Assembly (NCBI RefSeq): GCF_902809865.1
Contig: NZ_CADDWH010000001.1
Coordinates: 3,410,001-3,474,000 of the forward strand
DNA length: 64,000 nt
Direction of reading: 5' to 3'
Source of the DNA: Halobacillus sp. Marseille-Q1614
Lineage (GTDB): Bacteria; Bacillota; Bacilli; Bacillales; Halobacillaceae
Of this stretch, positions 44,047-50,589 are shown piece after piece. The stretch's first letter is position 1. Each line of letters starts with the position of its first letter. Under the pieces are notes generated by a model. That model worked only from the letters and a program-made list of their open reading frames with translations. It had not been told where the DNA came from and made no database searches. The position numbers and the translations under genes were made by a program.

Positions 44047-44940
44047 TTGCAAAAACAAGTTCCGTTCTTTATGGTGCTGTTTGCCGCGGCACTATGGGGA
44101 ACCACCGGAACAGCTCAGACCTTTTTGACGAACAGCCATCCTATATCTGTAGGGGCGATGCGTTTAGCTGTTGGCGGGTTATTTTTACTAATAGTCGCAA
44201 TAGGTATAAAGAAGTTCTCATTCAGGAGGCTGCCTCGTAAACCATTGATATTTGCTGCTCTCTGCATGGCTGGCTACCAGCCTTTTTTCTTTTCGGCCGT
44301 GAATATGACTGGAGTTGCCATTGGTACAGTGGTAGGCATTGGAAGTGCACCAATTATGGCAGGGCTGATGGACTGGCTGTTTCTCAAGCGGAAAAAAACG
44401 GCGCGGTGGTGGCTGGCGACATTACTTTCTATTTTAGGCTGCTTTGTTCTCTTTTTAAATGGGGAAGCTGTCGTTATACAGCCCTTAGGTATTCTATTTG
44501 CTTTGGCGGCAGGCCTTTCTTTTGCAGGCTATACGCTGCTAAGTGAAAGGCTTATAGGGTATGAATCCCCAGTCTCGGTCACAGCAGTTATCTTCTGTAT
44601 GAGTGCTGTTATATTAAGCCCGTTTCTATTGATTTTCGATATTTCATGGGTGCTTCAGTCAAATGGAATGCTCGTCAGCCTCCACCTTGGTATTGCTGCA
44701 ACAGGGGTGGCTTACCTTTTATTTTCAAAAGGGCTTGTACGTGTACCTGGGTCTACCGCTGTCACTCTGTCAATAGTAGAACCTTTGACTGCTGCACTGC
44801 TAGGGGTGTTTATCGTAGGGGAAAGCTTCTCATTTCTCTCCTGGATGGGAATGATCTTTATTTTCCTAGGCCTGACGATTTTGTCCCTTCCGGCTGGAGT
44901 GTTTAAAAATAGGGAAGCTAAGCTTAGGAATATTTCTTAA
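44047..44940 (+). CDS. EamA/DMT family transporter, 297 aa
   Basis: Ten hydrophobic segments in two EamA repeats (AALWGTTGTAQTFL at the start of the first; AAGLSFAGYTLLSERL at the start of the second). It is probably an exporter of amino acids or metabolites; substrate unknown. TTG start at 44047 with GGGGTG upstream. It lies 21 bases after purU, so likely the same transcript. Confidence 0.87.
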   Translation: MQKQVPFFMVLFAAALWGTTGTAQTFLTNSHPISVGAMRLAVGGLFLLIVAIGIKKFSFRRLPRKPLIFAALCMAGYQPFFFSAVNMTGVAIGTVVGIGSAPIMAGLMDWLFLKRKKTARWWLATLLSILGCFVLFLNGEAVVIQPLGILFALAAGLSFAGYTLLSERLIGYESPVSVTAVIFCMSAVILSPFLLIFDISWVLQSNGMLVSLHLGIAATGVAYLLFSKGLVRVPGSTAVTLSIVEPLTAALLGVFIVGESFSFLSWMGMIFIFLGLTILSLPAGVFKNREAKLRNIS

Positions 44941-44981
44941 GATGCGATGCTCATTATAAAAAAGCTTCGAATAGAAGAATT

Positions 44982-45146
44982 GTTCCCTTCACAGTCAATA
45001 GAGAAACGGGCCGGGGGAAACGATCCGCTTTCCATGGGCGAACGGTGAGCTTCCTCGGGCTATGCCCTCAGGGACTCAACCTGTTCTGTTATACCATTGG
45101 AGTCTCACCGTTTCCCCTGACCCTTTACCGTAATGAGAACGAACGG
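44982..45146. repeat. Palindromic intergenic repeat E (type 2), inverted copy of D
   Basis: GGGGAAACGATCCGCTTTCC, GGGCGAACGGTGAGCTTCC, TCGGGC, GGAGTCTCACCGTTTCCCC. Outer inverted repeat GGGGAAACG/CGTTTCCCC. Its reverse complement matches repeat D (26.36-26.52 kb) closely, including ACTCCAATGG and AACAGAACAGG. Non-coding. Confidence 0.78.
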
Positions 45147-45192
45147 CAAGTAGGAATTTCTTTTTTCATCAATGAATTTTAGGAAATAGAGC

Positions 45193-45333
45193 GTTCCGTT
45201 TTTTCAATTACTTGGTGAAGGGGCGGGGAAATTGCGAGACTCCTGCAGGGTGAAGAGCCAGAGGCTCGGCGGCTCCCTGCGGAAAGCGAGTGATTTCACC
45301 AGCCCCCTTGGTTCCATTTTTGATAAACGGAAC
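45193..45333. repeat. Palindromic intergenic repeat F (type 1), inverted copy of C
   Basis: Bounded by GTTCCG (45193-45198) and CGGAAC (45328-45333). Inside: GCGAGACTCCTGCAGGG, hairpin GAGCC-AGA-GGCTC, CTCCCTGCGGAAAGCGAGTG. Near-identical to the reverse complement of C, but without C's insertion. CCTGCAGGG and CCCTGCGG can pair around the GAGCC/GGCTC hairpin. Confidence 0.8.
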
Positions 45334-45354
45334 TCCTTTTTCCATCCTTTAAAG

Positions 45355-45470
45355 AGAGAAGGGAACAAGGAAATTGTGAGACTCCTGCAGGGAGAAAGAG
45401 CCAGAGGCTCGGCTGCTCCCCGCTAAAAAGCGAGTAAATTCCCAGCCCTCTTGATACAATTTTGCTAAAT
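45355..45470. repeat. Palindromic intergenic repeat G (type 1), third copy in tandem
   Basis: AAGGAAATTGTGAGACTCCT, GAGCCAGAGGCTCGGC, AAAGCGAGTAAATTCCCAGC. Same order and orientation as F, just downstream of it, but more diverged and without the terminal CGGAAC. Together E, F and G fill most of the 636-base gap after the EamA gene; no gene is seen there. Confidence 0.75.
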
Positions 45471-45501
45471 GAAAACTCGTTTATATATCGTTTTAAACAT
45501 C

Positions 45502-45548
45502 AAAAGGCTGTCCCAGTAAGTCTGTTTAGACTTCGGGACAGCCTTTTG
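45502..45548. terminator. Strong bidirectional terminator
   Basis: AAAAGGCTGTCCC (45502-45514) pairs perfectly with GGGACAGCCTTTT (45535-45547), and an inner AAGTCT/AGACTT pair extends the hairpin. Confidence 0.88.
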
Positions 45549-45576
45549 TTATATGAAAAGGGGGAGGCCTTTTGAT

Positions 45577-46400
45577 TTAGACAGTTTTAGGATTCTGGTT
45601 GAAGCAGCGCTTATACATCCACTTATAGTCATCAAGCTTGATGTCACGCGGATTACCTGCTGTTTGTGGTTCACCCATCGCTGCGTCTGCAAAACGGTCA
45701 ATTGCTTTTTTATCTGTAGGTACACCTTGGTCTGCAAGGTTAGGTACATCAAGATCTTCAACAAGCTCGTACATCCAGCTGGCTGCTTTAGCTGCTTCTT
45801 CCGTTGACATCTGATAAGTGTCGATGCCGAATGCCAGCGCCATACGTGCGAACTTTTCAGGGGTATCTTTCCAGTTAAACTCCATTACAGGCCCCATCAT
45901 AGCTGCTGCACACTGACCGTGTGCTACTGGGATGATCCCGTCTAGAGACTGACTCATAGCGTGAGCCACACCAGCAGATTCACTTCCATATGAAAGTCCT
46001 GCAAGCATTGCTGCTTGAGCCATTACGTAACGAGCTTCAAGGCCTGTACCGTCTGCATAAGGACGACAAATATATTTCGCACCAGAGTCAGTGATCAGCT
46101 GAGCGAATTTCATAGTGTAGCCCTTCGATCACGTGAGCCAGTGCATCAATACCTGTCATTGCCGTTACATGTGGAGGCATAGATGTGGGAAGCTCAGGAT
46201 CAATGATTGTAAGGTGGGCTGCGGTTAATGGCCCTACAGTGTTGAATGTGAATTCACGATCTTCATCAGTGATAACTGGCCGCTGAGTAACTTCAGATCA
46301 AGTATCTTCTGTAGTTGGGAGCGTAGTTAGTGGCAGAATACGGTTTTTAAGTTGTTTTTTACCTTCCACCGCTTTATAGTCCAGTACAGAACCTTTCGCC
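45577..46400 (-). pseudogene. Decayed iron-containing alcohol dehydrogenase (possible gbsB-type choline dehydrogenase remnant)
   Basis: Read on the minus strand, an Fe-ADH is recognisable but broken. Residues like GSVLDYKAVEGKKQL and LPTTEDT are followed by an in-frame TGA (46298-46300) exactly where the conserved glycine of TTAGTGSEVTQ belongs. SEVTQRPVITDEDREF, IDPELPTSMPP and TGIDALAHVIEG follow. Near 46113-46125 the frame shifts, and the C-terminal half is open (45577-46113: LEARYVMAQAAMLAG, VAHAMSQSLDG, VPVAHGQ-like IIPVAHGQ, GPVMEFNW). The NAD-binding N-terminal third is missing. The divergent gbsR makes GbsB, the Fe-ADH of B. subtilis choline oxidation, the likely ancestor. At least three lesions are visible. 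Confidence 0.82.
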
Positions 46401-46440
46401 ATTAATTAACATACATTGCTGTTCCATACGTTGTACTCCT

Positions 46441-46491
46441 TTATCAACAAATCGTTTAATTTGTTAATAAATTATTTAACGTTCTTAACAA
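46441..46491. promoter_or_regulatory. Overlapping inverted repeats upstream of gbsR
   Basis: TTATCAACAAA (46441-46451) mirrors TTTGTTAATAA (46460-46470) with one mismatch, and TTGTTAA (46461-46467) mirrors TTAACAA (46485-46491). They lie between the pseudogene remnant and gbsR, where GbsR or another regulator may have controlled the divergent gene. Inferred. Confidence 0.4.
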
Positions 46492-46589
46492 TATCAGTTT
46501 GAAAAAATGTTGTCAAAGGAAATAGAAAAATAAAAAATCTATAGCCTATGAGCTGGTAAGGCTTAAAGCACATTAAAAGAATTTTATTT

Positions 46590-46617
46590 TTGACAAGCTC
46601 GAATAATTCGTTAAGAT
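46590..46617 (+). promoter_or_regulatory. Sigma-A promoter of gbsR
   Basis: TTGACA (46590-46595), 16-base spacer, TAAGAT (46612-46617), 59 bases upstream of the ATG. Confidence 0.65.
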
Positions 46618-46676
46618 AAAGTTTGTAAAGAAAAAACTTCACAAATTTAACTCTTATGACCGAGAGGAGGTCGTAA

Positions 46677-47240
46677 ATGGCTTACAATCAAGAGGAAAAG
46701 GCACGAGCTTCCATTGATGAGGCCAAATCATTGGTCATTGATTCAATTGCGGAGACGATGGATTTATATGGGGTTACCCGAAGTGCAGGAACTTTATATG
46801 GGACCATGTACTTTGAAAAAGATATGACGCTCGATGAAATGCGGGAGAAGCTCGGAATGAGCAAGCCCAGTATGAGTACAGGAGTGAAGAAGCTTCAGGA
46901 ATATGACATCGTGAAAAAGACGTTCCGCAAAGGCACGCGCAGGCAGACGTATGTAGCTGAAAAAGATTTCTTTCAGTTTTTTGCGAACTTTTTTTCGAAA
47001 AAGTGGCTGCGCGAAGCAAAGGTTAACTTAAGTGCTATTTATAAGGCTCAAAAAGAGCTCGAACAGATATTGGCGGACGATAACCTTGATGAAGACTTGC
47101 GGGAAGAAGCTGAACGGGCTTATCACCAAATGGAGGCTTCCATCCCTTATTATCACTGGCTGCAAAAATTAGTTGTTTCTATCGAGAGTGGAGAGCTTTT
47201 TGATAAGATTCCGATAGACGAAGAGCCAAAAAATAAGTAA
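46677..47240 (+). CDS. gbsR: Choline-responsive repressor GbsR
   Basis: GbsR/MarR-type winged-helix regulator, 187 aa. Wing-helix region about residues 20-85: DLYGVTRSAGTLYGTMYF, LDEMREKLGMSKPSMSTGVK, and VKKTFRKGTRRQTYVAEKDF. The C-terminal helical domain carries aromatic residues (YYHWLQKL) that could form a choline box. In B. subtilis, GbsR represses gbsAB and the choline importer opuB and is released by choline. Here gbsA is absent, the Fe-ADH is broken, and the only intact neighbour is the symporter at 47359. ATG behind GAGGAGG. Confidence 0.9.
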   Translation: MAYNQEEKARASIDEAKSLVIDSIAETMDLYGVTRSAGTLYGTMYFEKDMTLDEMREKLGMSKPSMSTGVKKLQEYDIVKKTFRKGTRRQTYVAEKDFFQFFANFFSKKWLREAKVNLSAIYKAQKELEQILADDNLDEDLREEAERAYHQMEASIPYYHWLQKLVVSIESGELFDKIPIDEEPKNK

Positions 47241-47262
47241 AAACAGAAGATACGCCTTTCGA

Positions 47263-47299
47263 AAATAACGGACTGTTATTTGCGGGAGACGTACGCCTT
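47263..47299 (+). promoter_or_regulatory. Candidate GbsR operator between gbsR and the symporter
   Basis: AAATAAC (47263-47269) and GTTATTT (47275-47281) form a 7-base perfect inverted repeat. The direct repeat TACGCCTT (47251-47258, 47292-47299) flanks it. The position fits an operator controlling the symporter gene; not verified. Confidence 0.4.
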
Positions 47300-47358
47300 T
47301 TATAACTTACAGAAAATTCAGAAAAATTACGACTGAGTAACTGATAGGAGTGAAGCTA

Positions 47359-48990
47359 ATGAAAGATCAACCGAATAATAATTCCTTTATAAAAAATAAT
47401 GCAGCAGCGATTATTTTAGTTTCGATATTGGCACTATTCACAGTTTATATTGCCTTTACTAGTGAAAACATCCAGTGGGGCGGTTTCATTGCGATGATTG
47501 TCTTTTACGCATTTGTCTATTATATCGGTGCTGTTATGGCTTCGAAAAAATCGACTTCGCTTTCGGACATGATGGTTGCAAAACGCAGTATGCCTTTAGG
47601 TGTGGCGATGTTTACAATGTCTGCAACGTGGGTTGGAGGCGGTTATGTTAATGGTACCGCAGAATCTACTTATGTGGACGGTCTGGTATGGGCTCAGGCT
47701 CCATGGGGGTATGCTCTAAGTTTAATTATCGGTGGTATATTCTTTGCCAGAAAGATGCGCCGCTACGAATTTATGACAATTATTGATCCGCTTGAACAGC
47801 GGTTTGGAAAGAAGATGGCTGGAGTCCTGTACATTCCTGCCTTACTGGGAGAAATGTTCTGGAGTGCAGCGATCTTAACTGCTTTAGGTACTACTTTCGG
47901 GACAATTTTAAACATAGATTTTACCACATCTATTATTCTTTCCGGTGTTATTGCTATAGCTTATACTGTTGCCGGAGGCATGTGGGCCGTTGCCTATACG
48001 GATGTCTTCCAGATGGCTATTCTATTAATTGGTTTATTTCTAGTCCTTCCTTTTGCGTTAGGGCACGTCGGAGGGATAGGGAAGGCATGGGGGAGCTACT
48101 CGGCAGAACTTGGATCTTATGCGAACCTATTTCCTCCGTTAGATGCACTGAGCGATCCTGAATGGGGGAATTACCTCTGGAATTGGCTCGACTTTGCTTT
48201 ATTATTGATTTTCGGGGGTATCGCCTGGCAGGTTTACTTCCAGCGTGTACTTTCCGCACGTGACGAAAAAACAGCGATGTGGCTGTCAATCACAGCTGGT
48301 GTTATTTGCATGATTGCAGCTGTTCCAGCAGTAATTGTTGGAGTTGTAGGGTTTAACATTGATTGGGCGGCAATGGGACTTCCTGCGCCAGACAACGCGT
48401 CTGTCATTCTCCCGCACGTCCTGCGTTATTTAACACCTGAACTTGTTGCCGCGATAGGTCTTGGAGCATTAGCCGCCGCGGTTATGTCTTCCATGGACTC
48501 TTCCATTTTATCTGCCTCTTCTATGGCGTCATGGAACATTTATCGCCCATTAATTAACCCTAAGGCTGACGATGCTAAGCTTAAGAAAGTGATTAAGCGC
48601 ACGATTATTATTGTCGGTGTCGGTGCGATGATTATTGCCATGAATGTTCAAAGTGTTTATACGCTGTGGTACTTGGCGTCAGACTTAGTCTATACCATTC
48701 TGTTCCCACAGCTGACAATGGCGCTGTTCTATAAAAACGCCAACCTTTATGGATCAATTGCTGGTTTCTGTACAGCTCTGTTCTTAAGACTTGGAGGAGG
48801 AGAGCCTGCCTTAGGACTTCCTGTAATCCTGCCGTATCCAATGGTCGAGGACGGAATTGTCCTATTCCCATTCCGTACACTTGCTTGTATTTCAGCGTTC
48901 GTCATGATTTTTGTTGTGTCAGAATTAACGAAGAAGAAATGCAAGCCGCAGTCTCTCATTCTGCCTTCTGAGAAGAAAAAATCTGCATAA
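47359..48990 (+). CDS. Sodium:solute symporter of the CHT1 (high-affinity choline transporter) type
   Basis: SSS-family carrier, 543 aa, about 13 hydrophobic segments. It resembles animal CHT1 (SLC5A7) more than PutP/OpuE: SATWVGGGYVNGTAESTYV, LVWAQAPWGYALSLI, IPALLGEMFWSAAI, TVAGGMWAVAYTDVFQMA, GGIAWQVYFQRVLSARD and GLGALAAAVMSSMDSSILSA line up block by block with CHT1 as I recall it. A Na+-driven choline uptake role fits the gbsR neighbour 119 bases upstream. The start is the ATG at 47359 with AGGAG eight bases before it; a GTG at 47350 touches that site. Confidence 0.87.
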   Translation: MKDQPNNNSFIKNNAAAIILVSILALFTVYIAFTSENIQWGGFIAMIVFYAFVYYIGAVMASKKSTSLSDMMVAKRSMPLGVAMFTMSATWVGGGYVNGTAESTYVDGLVWAQAPWGYALSLIIGGIFFARKMRRYEFMTIIDPLEQRFGKKMAGVLYIPALLGEMFWSAAILTALGTTFGTILNIDFTTSIILSGVIAIAYTVAGGMWAVAYTDVFQMAILLIGLFLVLPFALGHVGGIGKAWGSYSAELGSYANLFPPLDALSDPEWGNYLWNWLDFALLLIFGGIAWQVYFQRVLSARDEKTAMWLSITAGVICMIAAVPAVIVGVVGFNIDWAAMGLPAPDNASVILPHVLRYLTPELVAAIGLGALAAAVMSSMDSSILSASSMASWNIYRPLINPKADDAKLKKVIKRTIIIVGVGAMIIAMNVQSVYTLWYLASDLVYTILFPQLTMALFYKNANLYGSIAGFCTALFLRLGGGEPALGLPVILPYPMVEDGIVLFPFRTLACISAFVMIFVVSELTKKKCKPQSLILPSEKKKSA

Positions 48991-48999
48991 AATGATGAG

Positions 49000-49040
49000 A
49001 AAAACCTGTTTCCTCTATTTGAGAGGGAATAGGTTTTTTT
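49000..49040 (+). terminator. Terminator after the symporter
   Basis: AAAAACCTGTTTCCTCT (49000-49016) pairs with AGAGGGAATAGGTTTTT (49022-49038), with a few wobbles, followed by T residues. Confidence 0.85.
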
Positions 49041-49057
49041 CTATGTTAACCCGATAG

Positions 49058-49137
49058 TGAAACGAGGGGGCTCGGCAGCTCACCGCTAAAAGCTAGTGAT
49101 TTCCCAGCCCCCTTTCTCTTTTATTCGTAAACGGAAC
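49058..49137. repeat. Half copy of the palindromic intergenic repeat (H, type 1)
   Basis: GGGGGCTCGGCAGCTCACCG, AAGCTAGTGATTTCCCAGCC, then CGGAAC at 49132-49137. It corresponds to the 3' half of repeat F only, a truncated copy. Confidence 0.65.
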
Positions 49138-49164
49138 TCGCTTGCCTTTTTTCTAATGCAGCTA

Positions 49165-50229
49165 TTAATTTGGTGATAAATTGAGCTGATAGGTATGTAG
49201 GAGTTCCATAAGAGTAGGAAGGTAGTTTCCATCTCTTCCAGTAACAGAATCCGCAGCTGTCAATGAATTGAGTACGGCTTCTTCCACAGCTTCTCCTGCT
49301 GCACGAAAAGCATGATCGATCTCTTCCTCATGGATTGTGCTAATAGAAAGAAGCTCGCCGTCTGGCTCATGGGGGATCTTTGCAGCTGTCGAAAATCCGA
49401 TAGCGATATCACCGCTTCCGTTGGAAATGATGCTCCCTGTGCGCGAAAGGCCGGTGACACTCCGCTTAAGAATCCGGTTAAGCTGTCGTTGAGAAACGGG
49501 AAGGTCACAGGCAACAATGATCATAACGGAACCCTTATCGGGAGTTTCATGAGCTTTTATCTTCTGGCTCAGCTTTTTTCCTATAGGATGGCCACTTATC
49601 GATAAGTCACTAAGCTTGCCAAAGTTGGTAATCACTAATACTCCGACTGTGTACGTGCCATGGGGTAAATGAATCACACGTGATGAAGTACCGACTCCCC
49701 CTTTTAAGGAATAGCAGACCATGCCTGTTCCTGCTCCGACTGATCCCTCTTTTACGTCCTTGGAAGCTTCATTTAATGCCTGCCTTACGTGCTCATTTTT
49801 AACAGGTTGAGCACGTATGTCATTAAGAATCATATCGTTACATTCACCAATGACCGGATTTACGGTCCCTGTCGTCCGGCCAATTTGCGGATGGCGCTCA
49901 AGCATATAATCGATAACGGCTTCGGCAGCTGTTCCGATACTTAATGTATTAGTCAGGACGATAGGGGTCTCTAATGATCCGAGCTCATTTAACTGGATTG
50001 TCCCCATAGTTTTGCCAAACCCATTTATAACGTGAGAGGAAGCTATAAGCTTTTCTTCAAACAGACTGTCTTGATGGGGGACGATTGCTGTAACTCCGGT
50101 CTGCTTATCCCCATCACTTAATGTAACCTGTCCGACTGTAACTCCTTCTACATCCGTTATGGAATTTACCGGTCCAGCATCAAGTTCTCCTATTTTAATT
50201 CCAAGGTCACGAATTCGAGCAGTCCTCAC
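49165..50229 (-). CDS. P1/S58 family peptidase (DmpA-like aminopeptidase)
   Basis: Self-processing N-terminal nucleophile aminopeptidase of the DmpA/BapA type, 354 aa. Family blocks: NSITDVEGVTVGQVTL, TNTLSIGTAAEAV, NPVIGECND, GSVGAGTGMVCYSLKGGVGT, and DKGSVMIIVACDLPVS, where the Gly-Ser bond is the expected autocleavage site and Ser the nucleophile. Substrates in the family are N-terminal D- or beta-amino acyl peptides. It is transcribed divergently from gltB across a TnrA box, suggesting nitrogen control. ATG behind AAGGAGGAA. Confidence 0.88.
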   Translation of the reverse strand: MRTARIRDLGIKIGELDAGPVNSITDVEGVTVGQVTLSDGDKQTGVTAIVPHQDSLFEEKLIASSHVINGFGKTMGTIQLNELGSLETPIVLTNTLSIGTAAEAVIDYMLERHPQIGRTTGTVNPVIGECNDMILNDIRAQPVKNEHVRQALNEASKDVKEGSVGAGTGMVCYSLKGGVGTSSRVIHLPHGTYTVGVLVITNFGKLSDLSISGHPIGKKLSQKIKAHETPDKGSVMIIVACDLPVSQRQLNRILKRSVTGLSRTGSIISNGSGDIAIGFSTAAKIPHEPDGELLSISTIHEEEIDHAFRAAGEAVEEAVLNSLTAADSVTGRDGNYLPTLMELLHTYQLNLSPN

Positions 50230-50315
50230 ATGAATTTCCTCCTTGCATTTTTATGAGTAATTATACAGAAAAAAGCATATATATTGCATAAAATAGAATT
50301 TATTTCCAAAATTTC

Positions 50316-50370
50316 AAGCGTCAAGAAGACTTTTGTCAAATTTTTTTACAAAAAAATGATGACGCTTTCA
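50316..50370. promoter_or_regulatory. TnrA/GlnR box nested in a larger inverted repeat, with a cre-like site
   Basis: TGTCAAATTTTTTTACA (50334-50350) matches TGTNANATTTTNTNACA at every fixed position. It lies centrally within an outer inverted repeat AAGCGTCA (50316-50323) / TGACGCTT (50360-50367). The right outer arm also forms TGAAAGCGTCATCA (minus strand, 50370-50357), a cre with one mismatch. The site lies between the divergent P1 peptidase gene and gltB, about 105 bases from the former and 240 from the latter. TnrA is known to repress gltAB in B. subtilis. Confidence 0.75.
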
Positions 50371-50441
50371 TATAATTCGTAAATTCTGAAAACTCCAATC
50401 ATTGCAGGCGATTTCGGGCAAAACCAAAAAATCTGAATTTT

Positions 50442-50512
50442 TTGATTAAACCGCTCGAAAGCCTCTATAATCGCATTCTCTACGTGAAAAGTCGTTTTCT
50501 TCATGCTATACT
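50442..50512 (+). promoter_or_regulatory. Promoter region of gltB
   Basis: TTGATT (50442-50447), 18-base spacer, TATAAT (50466-50471). A second -10-like TATACT is at 50507-50512 without a good -35. I could not recognise a GltC box. Confidence 0.55.
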
Positions 50513-50589
50513 AGTTACAAACTGAAAAAAACAGAATTTTGTCACTTTTGCGCAGAACTTCGATGAATAGTTAATGAGGGGGAACATAT

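Noticed and set aside
45232-45426. 64-residue plus-strand frame
   Set aside because: It lies wholly in tandem repeats F and G; stop-free because of GC content.
47359-48990. PutP/OpuE proline symporter
   Set aside because: Same superfamily, but the sequence blocks match CHT1-type choline carriers and the neighbour is gbsR.
50230-50589. GltC boxes in the gltB leader
   Set aside because: I could not find a convincing dyad of the known type, and no gltC gene is adjacent.
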